64,000 bases of DNA, taken from contig CAZVYS010000001.1 in the NCBI GenBank assembly GCA_964630755.1, positions 1 to 64,000 on the forward strand. The letters run 5' to 3'. The notes below the pieces were generated by a model that worked only from the letters and a program-made list of their open reading frames with translations, had not been told where the DNA came from and did not search any database. Positions 1 through 8,034 of this stretch are shown piece after piece (the stretch's first letter is position 1; each line of letters opens with the position of its first letter). Origin of the DNA: CAZVYS01 sp964630755 (lineage in GTDB: Bacteria; Patescibacteriota; Microgenomatia; UBA1400; CG1-02-47-37). A program made the translations under genes and the position numbers.

Positions 1-1
1 G

Positions 2-292
2 ATTGGTGACGCTTATAAGTATGTTGCCCGATCAAAAGAAAAATATGACCTAATAATAGTAGATATTTTTATTGGGGAGAAAACTCCTAAGAAATTTAAG
101 TCATTGAAATTTATTAATAAACTAAAGGGTTTGTTAAATAAAAATGGCGTGGTGATTTATAATAATTTGTTTTACAAAAAGCACAAAAAAGAAGCCAAAG
201 AATTTGTTAAGCTACTTGATCAAGAATTTAATAAGGTTTACTTAAAGAGAGTGGCGAGTAACTTACTTATCTATGCTGAAATGGTTAAATAA
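2..292 (+). CDS. Partial spermidine synthase-like methyltransferase (C-terminal end)
   Basis: Only the last 96 or so residues lie in the window; the reading frame is open from base 2. The visible part starts with GDAYKYVARS and then YDLIIVDIF, which match the GDA and D-hydrophobic-D strand motifs of the spermidine/spermine synthase fold (a Rossmann-type SAM or dcSAM-binding domain). It ends with a helix-rich tail and a final strand (NLLIYAEMVK). The real start is upstream of the window. Its last 20 bases overlap the start of secA, so the two genes are probably co-transcribed. CPR proteins of this fold are often methyltransferase-like rather than true polyamine synthases, so the substrate is unknown. 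Confidence 0.6.
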   Translation: MGDAYKYVARSKEKYDLIIVDIFIGEKTPKKFKSLKFINKLKGLLNKNGVVIYNNLFYKKHKKEAKEFVKLLDQEFNKVYLKRVASNLLIYAEMVK

Positions 293-3026
293 AGTTTTAG
301 ACACAAATGCACGAGAGATAAAAAAGCTTAAGGAAACGGTAGCTAGAATTAATAAACTTGAAAAAAAATATAAGAATCTAAAAAAAACGGATTTTAAAAA
401 AACAACAAAAAAGTTTAAAGATCGATTAAAAAATGGTGAGAATATTGATGAAATATTACCAGAAGCGTTTGCGTTAGCTAGAGAAGCGGCTAGTCAAGCT
501 TTAAAATTAAGACCATACGATGAACAGTTAATGGCGGCGATCTGCTTTCATCAAGGGAAAATTGCAGAACAGAAAACTGGAGAAGGTAAAACCTTATCAG
601 CTGTTCCAGCTCTTTACCTTAATGCCCTAACTTCGAAAGGAGCACATTTAGTAACTGTTAATGATTACTTGTCTAGAAGAGACGCTGGTTGGAATGGACC
701 GATTTTTGACTTATTGGGAGTTACCGTAGCAGTGATTATTCATGAAAAAGCATATGTTTATGATACAAAATTTACTGACAATGCAGTTGAGGATCCTCGA
801 CTTAAACATTTAAAAGAAGTCAGTCGACAAGAAGCATATAAAGCAGATATTACTTATGGAACTAATAACGAGTTTGGATTTGACTATCTAAGAGATAACA
901 TGGTGCAGCGAAAGTCAGCCATGGTGCAAAGAGGACATAACTTTAGTATTGTAGATGAGGTAGATTCGATTCTGATTGATGAAGCTCGTACTCCGTTAAT
1001 TATTTCGGCACCAGATTCTGAACCAACAAAAAAATACTATCAGTTTAATAGCTTGGTTCAAGGATTAAGTCGCGATACTGATTTTGATAGTGATGAAAAA
1101 CATAAAACTGTTAATTTGACAGAGCACGGAATAAAAAAAATTGAAAAGAAACTTCAAGTTGATAATTTATATGAAAAAGACTTTGATACTTTACATCATA
1201 TAGAGCAGGCTCTGAAAGCCAGAGAGCATTTTATTAAAGATAAAGATTACGTGGTTAAAGAAGACGAGGTGGTAATAGTAGATGAGTTTACAGGCCGCTT
1301 GATGTTTGGCAGAAGATACAGTGAGGGGCTTCATCAAGCAATTGAAGCTAAAGAGGATGTTAAAATTAAGCAAGAGTCAAAAACACTTGCAACCATTTCA
1401 TTTCAAAACTATTTTAGAATGTATGACAAACTTGCTGGTATGACTGGAACGGCAGCAACAGAGGCAGAAGAGTTTAAAAAAATATATGACTTAGAAACTG
1501 TGGTTGTTCCAACTCATAAACCAATGGTGAGAAAAGATCATGCAGATGTAGTTTATAAAACAGTTCGAGCTAAGTATGCAGCCATTGTAAAAGAAGTAGC
1601 AGAAAAATATAAAAAAGGCCAACCGGTTTTAATTGGTACTACCTCGATTTCTAAAAATCAAATTATTGATCAATTCTTAAAACGCAAAAAAATCCCCCAT
1701 CAAGTTTTGAATGCTAAAAACCATTTAAAAGAAGCTAGCATTATTTCTCAAGCTGGTCGACTTAAAGCGGTAACAGTTGCTACCAACATGGCCGGTCGTG
1801 GTGTAGATATTGTTTTAGGCGGTGAACAAAAAGAAAGAAAGAAAAATGAATGGCAAAAAGAACACGATAAAGTACTTGAACTTGGAGGTTTGCATGTAAT
1901 TGGTATTGAAAGACATGAATCAAGACGGATTGATAATCAACTAAGAGGTAGGTCTGGCAGGCAAGGAGACGCAGGTTCTTCAAGATTTTATGTCTCTTTA
2001 GAAGATGATATTATGCGTATTTTTGGAGGAGAACAGATTGCAAAATTGATGACAACTTTAAAAATGCCAGAAGATGTACCGCTTGAACACGGCATGGTGT
2101 CAAGAGCAATTGAGCAAGCTCAAGTTAAGGTAGAAAGCTTCCATTTTGATTCTCGAAAACACTTAGTAGACTATGACGATGTGATGAATAGACAAAGAGA
2201 GATTATTTATAAGAAACGCAAACATATATTAAAAGCGGCTGAAAATAAAAAAAGTAGACTGAAGTTAAAAGAAAAAATAACTCAAATAGTTACTCAAGAA
2301 ATAGACCATTTGTCAAACTTGCATATTAACCCTGATACTAAACAAGTTGATCATAAAGCAATTGCCAATGACTTTGTAATGATAGTGCCATTTGATCCAA
2401 GTTCAAAAAAACGATTAGTAGATCAATTAAAAAATAAATCAGCTGAGGAGATTAATCTAGTATTATCTCAAGCAATGGAGATGGCTTATAAACAAAGAGA
2501 GAAACAAGTGGGTGAAACCCTAATGCGTGAAATGGAAAGATTTGTGATGTTAAGCACGATTGATCATTTATGGATTGATCATTTGGATGCAATCGATGAC
2601 TTGAGAGAAGGAATAGGGCTTAGAGGCTATGCCCAACGTGATCCATTAGTAGAATATAAAGCTGAAGCTTTTAATAGTTTTGAAAAGCTGGTTTCGAGCA
2701 TTGACTATGAGATCGCTCGTAAAATATTTAGAGTTTCTATTACAAAACGGCCACAACCAGTTGACTCACAAGGCAAAGAAATTAAGCCAGAGGCGCCAGA
2801 AATTGGAAAAGCAGAAACAAAGCCCGATCCATCAACTTCAAGGCCAGTTATTGAGAATGAAAAAAGCGCATTTGCCAAGGCTTTTTCCAAGGCCGGACAA
2901 ACTACAAAAACTTCAAGGCCTGGCCTTGAAGTTGAAGTTGGCAAAAAGAAAATTGGCAGAAATGATCCGTGTTTTTGTGGATCCGGTAAAAAGTGGAAAA
3001 AATGTCACTATCCGGATAAGGGGTAG
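273..3026 (+). CDS. secA: Preprotein translocase ATPase SecA
   Basis: SecA is the cytoplasmic motor that pushes preproteins through SecYEG. The 917-residue protein has the SecA Walker A motif KTGEGKT (about residues 101-107), the DEAD-type segment VDEVDSILIDEARTPL, the helicase motif TNMAGRGVDIVLGG, and RGRSGRQGD. The extreme C-terminus is the zinc-binding SEC-C motif (RNDPCFCGSGKKWKKCHYP), which binds SecB or phospholipid in other bacteria. The linker before the SEC-C motif contains a perfect 25-bp palindrome (2909-2933) read in frame as TSRPGLEV, and a copy of its left arm at 2834-2845. The start codon lies inside the end of the preceding gene. secDF are at 49-51 kb. Confidence 0.98.
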   Translation: MLKWLNKVLDTNAREIKKLKETVARINKLEKKYKNLKKTDFKKTTKKFKDRLKNGENIDEILPEAFALAREAASQALKLRPYDEQLMAAICFHQGKIAEQKTGEGKTLSAVPALYLNALTSKGAHLVTVNDYLSRRDAGWNGPIFDLLGVTVAVIIHEKAYVYDTKFTDNAVEDPRLKHLKEVSRQEAYKADITYGTNNEFGFDYLRDNMVQRKSAMVQRGHNFSIVDEVDSILIDEARTPLIISAPDSEPTKKYYQFNSLVQGLSRDTDFDSDEKHKTVNLTEHGIKKIEKKLQVDNLYEKDFDTLHHIEQALKAREHFIKDKDYVVKEDEVVIVDEFTGRLMFGRRYSEGLHQAIEAKEDVKIKQESKTLATISFQNYFRMYDKLAGMTGTAATEAEEFKKIYDLETVVVPTHKPMVRKDHADVVYKTVRAKYAAIVKEVAEKYKKGQPVLIGTTSISKNQIIDQFLKRKKIPHQVLNAKNHLKEASIISQAGRLKAVTVATNMAGRGVDIVLGGEQKERKKNEWQKEHDKVLELGGLHVIGIERHESRRIDNQLRGRSGRQGDAGSSRFYVSLEDDIMRIFGGEQIAKLMTTLKMPEDVPLEHGMVSRAIEQAQVKVESFHFDSRKHLVDYDDVMNRQREIIYKKRKHILKAAENKKSRLKLKEKITQIVTQEIDHLSNLHINPDTKQVDHKAIANDFVMIVPFDPSSKKRLVDQLKNKSAEEINLVLSQAMEMAYKQREKQVGETLMREMERFVMLSTIDHLWIDHLDAIDDLREGIGLRGYAQRDPLVEYKAEAFNSFEKLVSSIDYEIARKIFRVSITKRPQPVDSQGKEIKPEAPEIGKAETKPDPSTSRPVIENEKSAFAKAFSKAGQTTKTSRPGLEVEVGKKKIGRNDPCFCGSGKKWKKCHYPDKG
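2834..2845 (+). repeat. Half-copy of palindromic element in secA
   Basis: The 12-mer AACTTCAAGGCC is identical to the left arm of the full palindrome 75 bases downstream (2909-2920) and is read in the same frame (TSRP). The right arm is missing. It looks like a decayed or partial copy, although a short chance duplication is possible. Confidence 0.4.
2909..2933 (+). repeat. Palindromic element, GGCC subtype, in frame in secA
   Basis: Perfect inverted repeat: arm AACTTCAAGGCC, one central T, arm GGCCTTGAAGTT. It is read as TSRPGLEV in the SecA linker between the C-terminal helical domain and the SEC-C zinc motif. The arms share the CAAGG...CCTTG core with elements at 6326, 33875, 36436, 36502 and 62026, so it belongs to the same dispersed family. 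Confidence 0.75.
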
Positions 3027-3032
3027 AAAAAG

Positions 3033-3869
3033 CTACTTCTTAACTGGGACGACGGATTGGCCGTCAAGATTTAGAACGTTAACTAACTCCCCTGAAGTTG
3101 GTAGAACAAACTTGGTTGAAGAACCGCCTAAGACTTTTTCGGCTACTTCAAGCTGTTTAAGTTTAATAGCTTTATTGGTAAAGTTTTTTTCAGCGGCCTG
3201 AGCTACCACTTCGACAGCTTTGGCTTGAGCATCAGCTTGCAACATAGTGGCTTTCGCTTTACCCTCTGCTTGAAGAATTTCGGCCTCTCTAATGCCTTGG
3301 GCTTCTAAGATTCTGGCTCTTTTAGTTCTTTCTGATTTCATCTGCCTGCTCATGGCTTCGGTAATATCCTGAGGAGGGTCGATTTTTTGAAGCTCAACTT
3401 TAGTGACTTTAACTCCCCAAGGATTAGTAGCTTCATCTAAGACCTGCCGAAGATCGGCGTTAACTGCGTCTCTGGCAGTCAAGGTTTCGTCTAGCTGCTT
3501 ATCTCCAATAAGGTTTCTAAGGTTGGTTTGAGCTAAAGTAGTGGCAGCTATTTGAAAATCTTCGATTTCGAACTCGGCTTTAACAGGATCAACAATTTTA
3601 TAGTAAATAACTGCGTCAACGGTGACGACCACGTTATCTTGGGTAATAACTTGTTGTGGCTCAACGTTTATGACTTGTTCGCGCATATCAACTCTGATCA
3701 AAGAGTCTATAAAAGGCATGAGTAAGACTAGACCGGCATTGGCAGTGGAATGATATTTTCCTAATCTAATAACTAAGCCTTTTTCGTATTGTTTAACAAT
3801 TCTTAAGGAACTAGCTAAAGCAAAAAGAGCGGTGAAAAAAAGTAAAGTTAAAACAAGAGTGGAAAACAT
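3033..3869 (-). CDS. SPFH/Band 7 (stomatin-like) membrane protein
   Basis: The 278-residue protein has an N-terminal membrane anchor (about residues 1-20), then the SPFH core beginning RIVKQYEKGLVIRLGKYHSTANAGL. The signature region VKVTKVELQKIDPPQDITEAM is typical of bacterial stomatins of the QmcA type. A long Ala/Glu-rich coiled coil (about 180-235) follows, as expected for oligomer-forming SPFH proteins. It lies 9 bases downstream of an NfeD-like gene; stomatin-NfeD pairs are a well-known conserved partnership in membrane microdomain organisation. The stop codon is 6 bases from the end of secA on the other strand. Confidence 0.92.
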   Translation of the reverse strand: MFSTLVLTLLFFTALFALASSLRIVKQYEKGLVIRLGKYHSTANAGLVLLMPFIDSLIRVDMREQVINVEPQQVITQDNVVVTVDAVIYYKIVDPVKAEFEIEDFQIAATTLAQTNLRNLIGDKQLDETLTARDAVNADLRQVLDEATNPWGVKVTKVELQKIDPPQDITEAMSRQMKSERTKRARILEAQGIREAEILQAEGKAKATMLQADAQAKAVEVVAQAAEKNFTNKAIKLKQLEVAEKVLGGSSTKFVLPTSGELVNVLNLDGQSVVPVKK

Positions 3870-3878
3870 AAATCTCCT

Positions 3879-4319
3879 TTATTTAGTAGTTTTTTTGACG
3901 TGTAAAGTGACGCCTTCGATTGATTCGATGATAACTTTGTCTTTTTCAAACAGAGTCTCAGTTGAAGTAGCGCGCCAGTCTTCATCGTTGGTCCTAACTA
4001 TACCAGTTGTATCGGGTGTGATGGACCGAATAACAATCGCTTTTTTGCCGATTAGTTTATCAATATTAGTTTTATGGGTAGCAATAATGACTTTTTTCTT
4101 GACAAAAGTACGGCCGTAAAAAACATAAACTAAAGCCAAGATTATGGCAGCTATAAGAGCAATTGTAGTATTGGTGGCAGTGCCTAAGAAGCCAGATAAA
4201 ACTAAGATGCTACCGATTACAACTAGATCAAAACCTGCTTCAATACCAACAAGAAGCTCGGCAAAGATAAAAATCAAGCCAGCGATAACAATTAACTGAG
4301 AAATGGTTGGATAAAACAT
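3879..4319 (-). CDS. NfeD-like membrane protein (short form)
   Basis: The 146-residue protein has three hydrophobic helices (about residues 5-25, 30-50 and 55-72) followed by a soluble C-terminal domain of about 70 residues (KLIGKKAIVIRSITPDTTGIV onward) that fits the OB-like NfeD C-terminal domain. It lacks the N-terminal ClpP-like protease domain of long NfeD proteins. It is the first gene of a two-gene operon with the stomatin-like protein. A TATAAT box ends 8 bases before the start codon, so the transcript would have almost no leader. Confidence 0.88.
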   Translation of the reverse strand: MFYPTISQLIVIAGLIFIFAELLVGIEAGFDLVVIGSILVLSGFLGTATNTTIALIAAIILALVYVFYGRTFVKKKVIIATHKTNIDKLIGKKAIVIRSITPDTTGIVRTNDEDWRATSTETLFEKDKVIIESIEGVTLHVKKTTK

Positions 4320-4327
4320 TTGGGAGC

Positions 4328-4333
4328 ATTATA
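4328..4333 (-). promoter_or_regulatory. -10 box of the NfeD/stomatin operon
   Basis: TATAAT on the minus strand, separated by 8 bases (GCTCCCAA) from the NfeD start codon. With a normal 6-7 base gap to the transcription start, the mRNA would begin 1-2 bases before the ATG. Confidence 0.6.
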
Positions 4334-4348
4334 TCATGAAACAAGATG

Positions 4349-5506
4349 CTATTTATGGGTGAAGAGAACGACGTTGGGAAGGTTACGACCAGGGCCAACT
4401 TTATATCCCCCGATGTAAAGAGCAGTTGAACCACCTGAGTCTAGATTAAGAGCATTATCTAAGCCTAAAGCTTTTAAAGCATGGGCTGACTCTGCAACTG
4501 TTGCAGAATGAACAACGCCTATATAAACAGTTGAGCCTGAAGCACCAACAAATGACCTACCAGCTTTGCTACCCTTCTTTGGATCCCCATCCCCGTTAAA
4601 AACTATGTTGCCACCAGATACTAATAGTGGATGATTGGCGATAACTGCATCAGCCCCTTTATCTCTACCTAGTTCTAAAGATTGTGAAACAAATCGAGCA
4701 GAATTACCATTAAAAAGAACAGCTGGAACTGTCGAATAAACATTGTTATCTGAGTTAAAATAGTGTTTGTTTTTATTCATTAACAAGGTGTCAAAAGAAT
4801 TAGTTTTTCCAGCGCAGCTTGGATAAGAAGCAGGGCAAAAATATGAACCATTGATGCCAGCAAAAGCATTGCTTCTTGAAACATAGTCAGCTAAAGGTAA
4901 GACTGGGCAATCATTTGAGCAATCAGATTCTGAGGCAGTATCGACTACTACTCTAGTTGAATTCAAGTCAGCGGCAACTAGACTAACAGTAAAACTACCA
5001 ATATTTGTATTAACTACCTGGCGTGAGTAACCAGAACCTGGAGGCTCGTTTGACTGAGGCAAAGATACCTGTGATGGGGTCTTTAGCTGAGAAGTAGATT
5101 TTTGTTGATCAGCAATTTCTTGTTTTAGATTATTTAATTTTGCTGAAGCTGAAGCGTAATTTTTTTGAGATAAATAGTTTAAGATTTGAGCAAAAAATTC
5201 ATCTAGCGTAGAGGTTTTTTGCTGAGCTTCTTTTAGATCAATAATGTCTTCATAAGCCACGGCGGTTTGTTGATAAGTATCTTCGATAGCGCTAATTGTG
5301 GCCTCTAGACTTTGGTTAATTTGAAACTCATCTCGGGCTTTTAATATACTTAGTTCATCAGCAGTAGTTTTAAATTTAGAGCTTAAATCATTTTTTTGCT
5401 GATTAGTAACTTGATAGCCTTGATAGGCTTTAAAACCAAAATAGCCAGCTGAAGTAATGCCTAGCATTATTAATATAAGAGTGAAAATCTTTAGCCATAG
5501 CTTCAT
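4349..5506 (-). CDS. Membrane-anchored phosphodiester glycosidase (NAGPA/DUF2233) family protein
   Basis: The 385-residue protein has an N-terminal membrane anchor (about residues 5-27), a coiled-coil segment (about 35-140) and a short Ser/Pro/Gln-rich linker. The C-terminal domain (about 165-385) resembles the phosphodiester glycosidase domain: NGSYFCPASYP, a GRSFVGASGSTVYIGVV strand region and the family signature ALNLDSGGSTALYIGG, ending LPNVVLF. NAGPA-family proteins remove or remodel sugar phosphodiesters, and bacterial members are linked to exopolysaccharide. Here the domain should sit outside the membrane. The divergent alkD gene starts 25 bases away. Confidence 0.85.
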   Translation of the reverse strand: MKLWLKIFTLILIMLGITSAGYFGFKAYQGYQVTNQQKNDLSSKFKTTADELSILKARDEFQINQSLEATISAIEDTYQQTAVAYEDIIDLKEAQQKTSTLDEFFAQILNYLSQKNYASASAKLNNLKQEIADQQKSTSQLKTPSQVSLPQSNEPPGSGYSRQVVNTNIGSFTVSLVAADLNSTRVVVDTASESDCSNDCPVLPLADYVSRSNAFAGINGSYFCPASYPSCAGKTNSFDTLLMNKNKHYFNSDNNVYSTVPAVLFNGNSARFVSQSLELGRDKGADAVIANHPLLVSGGNIVFNGDGDPKKGSKAGRSFVGASGSTVYIGVVHSATVAESAHALKALGLDNALNLDSGGSTALYIGGYKVGPGRNLPNVVLFTHK

Positions 5507-5517
5507 AAGGCATACTA

Positions 5518-5523
5518 TATAAT
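5518..5523 (+). promoter_or_regulatory. -10 box of alkD
   Basis: TATAAT, 8 bases upstream of the alkD ATG at 5532. The same short AT-rich block (5511-5526) reads TATAGT or TAGTAT on the minus strand just ahead of the divergent gene starting at 5506, so both promoters appear to be packed into the 25-base gap. Confidence 0.55.
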
Positions 5524-5531
5524 AGCCTTAG

Positions 5532-6245
5532 ATGAATCAACAACAGATAATTAAACTAGTCAGAGCTGAACTTAAAAAAAAGATTGATAGTAAGTATGGA
5601 GATGGGGAAAGAAATTTTTTTAAAGAAAAGATAAAAAACTATGGAGTAAGAATGCCAGATAGGAGAAAAGTAGCAAGAGATTTATACAAAAACGTAAAAG
5701 ATTTACCTAAGGAAGAGTTGCTTAAAATAGTTGATTCTTTATTAAAGAATGGTTATAGCGAAGAGGCAACAGTTGCTTTTGCCTGGATCTATAATCGAAA
5801 AAATGAATTTGAAATTACAGACTTTCCTGTGTTTGAAAGATGGGTGAAAAAATACTTAGATAATTGGGCAAAAGTGGATGATTTTTGCACTCATAGCTTG
5901 GGATGTTTAGTAAATAAATACCCAAAGCTATCAAATAATTTATTTAAATGGACTAAAAGTAATAACCGCTGGGTTAAACGAGCAGCGGCAGTTACTTATA
6001 TTTATCCAGTGAATAAGCCAAAGGCTATACTTTGGGTAATAAAAACTGCTAAAGCCTTATTAATGGATAATGACCTAATGGTTCAAAAAGGTTATGGCTG
6101 GATGCTAAAAGAGGCCAGTAAATGTCATCAAAAACAAGTGTTTGATTTGGTGATGAGTAATAAAGATAAGATGCCAAGAACTGCCTTGCGTTATGCAATT
6201 GAGTTAATGCCTAAACAATTAAAAACTAAGGCGATGAAAAAATAA
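5532..6245 (+). CDS. alkD: AlkD-like DNA alkylation repair glycosylase
   Basis: The 237-residue all-helical protein is of the length and pattern of AlkD, a HEAT-like-repeat DNA glycosylase that removes bulky or cationic alkylated bases without base flipping. Known AlkD catalytic positions (Trp, Asp and Arg) appear in DNWAKVDDFCTH (about residues 114-125) and NNRWVKRAAAV (about 148-158). The gene stands alone between a divergent surface protein gene and a convergent small secreted protein gene. Confidence 0.88.
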   Translation: MNQQQIIKLVRAELKKKIDSKYGDGERNFFKEKIKNYGVRMPDRRKVARDLYKNVKDLPKEELLKIVDSLLKNGYSEEATVAFAWIYNRKNEFEITDFPVFERWVKKYLDNWAKVDDFCTHSLGCLVNKYPKLSNNLFKWTKSNNRWVKRAAAVTYIYPVNKPKAILWVIKTAKALLMDNDLMVQKGYGWMLKEASKCHQKQVFDLVMSNKDKMPRTALRYAIELMPKQLKTKAMKK

Positions 6246-6325
6246 TATATAAAAAAAGGGTTCATCCTTGCAGGTTGTGAAAACTAAGCCTCTCAAGAAA
6301 ATGTGAAATTTTTGAAAACTATAAG

Positions 6326-6350
6326 ACCTTCAAGGTCGGACCTTGAAGGT
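6326..6350. repeat. Palindromic element, GGTC subtype, intergenic
   Basis: Perfect inverted repeat: arm ACCTTCAAGGT, loop CGG, arm ACCTTGAAGGT. It lies between two convergent genes (alkD and a secreted protein), where the hairpin could also help stop transcription, though no T-run follows on either strand. The remaining part of this 111-base gap shows nothing else recognisable. Confidence 0.8.
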
Positions 6351-6356
6351 TAAAGG

Positions 6357-6776
6357 TTAGAGGTTGATTTGATATTTTTTGGTTAGAGTTTTGCCTGATT
6401 GAAGAGAGTAGTTAATTTCCATGAACATATCTTTGATGTTTTGGTGGTAATTACAATCATTGCCAGAACAAGTACCAAAGGTGAGCTCTGTCTGAGTATT
6501 ACCGAGACTAACATCATGGGAGCCCTCTACGCCTTGAGGAATTAAGTTAGAGGTATAAGTTAAGTTATATGAAACTTCTTTTGCATACTTTAAACCACCA
6601 AGAACTAAAAGAATAGCTTGATGATCCCCTCTAAGCTTTAGCTTGTCCCAAACACCGTATGACTGAGTAGTAGGCTGAACGCCTGTAGAGCGGGTTAGTT
6701 TTTTCTTGGCTTGAGCAGGAGTGGCTGAAAAAAGAAAAGAGAAAAGAGAAAGAATAATGATTAGTTTTAATTTCAT
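6357..6776 (-). CDS. Small secreted protein, unknown function
   Basis: The 139-residue protein starts with a clear signal peptide (MKLKLIIILSLFSFLFSATPAQA, cleavage probably after AQA). The mature part is about 115 residues, predicted mostly beta, with two cysteines close together in FGTCSGNDCNYH that could form a disulfide or bind metal. I do not recognise a family. It ends next to the palindromic element at 6326-6350. Confidence 0.7.
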   Translation of the reverse strand: MKLKLIIILSLFSFLFSATPAQAKKKLTRSTGVQPTTQSYGVWDKLKLRGDHQAILLVLGGLKYAKEVSYNLTYTSNLIPQGVEGSHDVSLGNTQTELTFGTCSGNDCNYHQNIKDMFMEINYSLQSGKTLTKKYQINL

Positions 6777-6807
6777 CTTAGTCTCATGATATACTTGAGG
6801 AAAAGTT

Positions 6808-7431
6808 ATGTCAAAAAAAATTAAGCTATTGATTGCTTTTGTTTCAATAATAACTCTGACTGGTGGTTCGATTTATCTTTTAAGACCAAAGCAAAAGACT
6901 AGCTTTGTAGAAAAAGAAATCAGTATCAAGCAGGCAGAATTAAGTAAGGTTGAAAAAGAAGTTTACGATGATTATGCTGGGTTTTCGTTTGAGTATCCAG
7001 GCGAACTAACTATTCTAGAAGTTGAGTTAGATAACAAAAAAGTTTATTCTTCGCTTGAGATTAACTCTGATGAAGGACAAAAATTAAGAATCAGAATAGC
7101 AGATACAAAACACAAAGATCTTGATGAATGGCAAGCTGAATTTGAGGACAAAAACGTAATAATTAACATCAAGGAAGTATTTTTAGCAGATATTGAAGCT
7201 AAACAGGTAGTTTTTGGAGCTCCTAAAGAAATGAGGACGATTGCTGTTGAAAATGAAGTGAGTTATGAAATCACCAGTTTAGCTGATGATGGATATTGGG
7301 ATAAAATTCATCAAGAAATAATAAATAGTTTTGAGTTTAAAGCTGAAGTATTTGTGGACGAAAAAGAAGCAGAGGAAAAACAAGCTACTTCTAGTGGTGA
7401 AATAATATTAATAGAAGAGGTGCTTGAATAA
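6808..7431 (+). CDS. Membrane-anchored protein, possibly PsbP-like
   Basis: The 207-residue protein has one N-terminal membrane helix (about residues 5-25) and an extracytoplasmic domain. The segment YDDYAGFSFEYPGELTIL resembles the opening strand of PsbP-like lipoproteins, and the pattern EMRTIAVENEVSYEIT...IHQEIINSFEF fits the end of that fold, but the match is weak. The C-terminus is acidic (about 180-207). TATACT ends 12 bases before the ATG and a GAGG lies between them, so both a short leader and a weak ribosome site are possible. The stop codon is 1 base before the next start. Confidence 0.6.
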   Translation: MSKKIKLLIAFVSIITLTGGSIYLLRPKQKTSFVEKEISIKQAELSKVEKEVYDDYAGFSFEYPGELTILEVELDNKKVYSSLEINSDEGQKLRIRIADTKHKDLDEWQAEFEDKNVIINIKEVFLADIEAKQVVFGAPKEMRTIAVENEVSYEITSLADDGYWDKIHQEIINSFEFKAEVFVDEKEAEEKQATSSGEIILIEEVLE

Positions 7432-7432
7432 G

Positions 7433-8032
7433 ATGAAAAAAATCATTAAGGGATTATTACTGGCTAGTATTTTTTTAACCGGATGTACGACACCTTCTAA
7501 CCAATCAGCTAGCAATGATTTAAAATCACCATTATCAATTAAAGAAGAGCCTAGGCTTACTAGTGAAAGATCAAATACTATGAGTGAAAAAACAACTAAA
7601 ACAACTGAAGATAATCAAGTAACTTTAGCTACAGAAAAAGGCAATATTACTATTAAACTATACAATAAAGAAGCGCCAAAGACAGTGGAAAATTTTCTAG
7701 ACAAGGCAGCCTCGGGCTATTATGAAGGATTAAATTTCCATCGAGTTGAAGATTGGGTTGTTCAAGGCGGAGATCCATTAGGAAATGGAACAGGCGGAGG
7801 TCAAATGGCTACTGAGTTAAGTAAAGTTCCTTTTAAGATAGGCAGTGTGGGTGTGGCTAGAGGCCAAGACATAAAAATATCTAATGACTCCCAGTTTTTT
7901 ATCTGCACTCAAGATTGTTCATTTTTAACAGAAAAATATACTATTTTTGGAGAAGTGGTTAGCGGCATGGATAAAGTTAAGGCAATTGAGATTGGCGATA
8001 AAATTATATCGATAAAACCGCTTAAGGAATAA
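7433..8032 (+). CDS. Cyclophilin-type peptidyl-prolyl isomerase lipoprotein
   Basis: The 199-residue protein has a lipoprotein signal (KGLLLASIFLTGC, lipobox LTGC) and a 40-residue polar linker. A cyclophilin domain (about 60-199) follows: VTLATEKGNITIKLYNKEAP, LNFHRVEDWVVQGGDPLGNG, and SQFFICTQDCSFLTEKYTIF. Catalytic Arg (in FHRV) and Gln (QGGD) positions are present. It should fold proteins outside the membrane. An upstream in-frame TTG at 7424 is possible, but the ATG at 7433 gives a standard lipoprotein signal and has GAGG upstream. Confidence 0.93.
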   Translation: MKKIIKGLLLASIFLTGCTTPSNQSASNDLKSPLSIKEEPRLTSERSNTMSEKTTKTTEDNQVTLATEKGNITIKLYNKEAPKTVENFLDKAASGYYEGLNFHRVEDWVVQGGDPLGNGTGGGQMATELSKVPFKIGSVGVARGQDIKISNDSQFFICTQDCSFLTEKYTIFGEVVSGMDKVKAIEIGDKIISIKPLKE

Positions 8033-8034
8033 AA

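Noticed and set aside
2680..3201. Plus-strand basic open frame at the end of secA
   Set aside because: It shares DNA with the well-supported secA and SPFH genes and its sequence has no recognisable domain.
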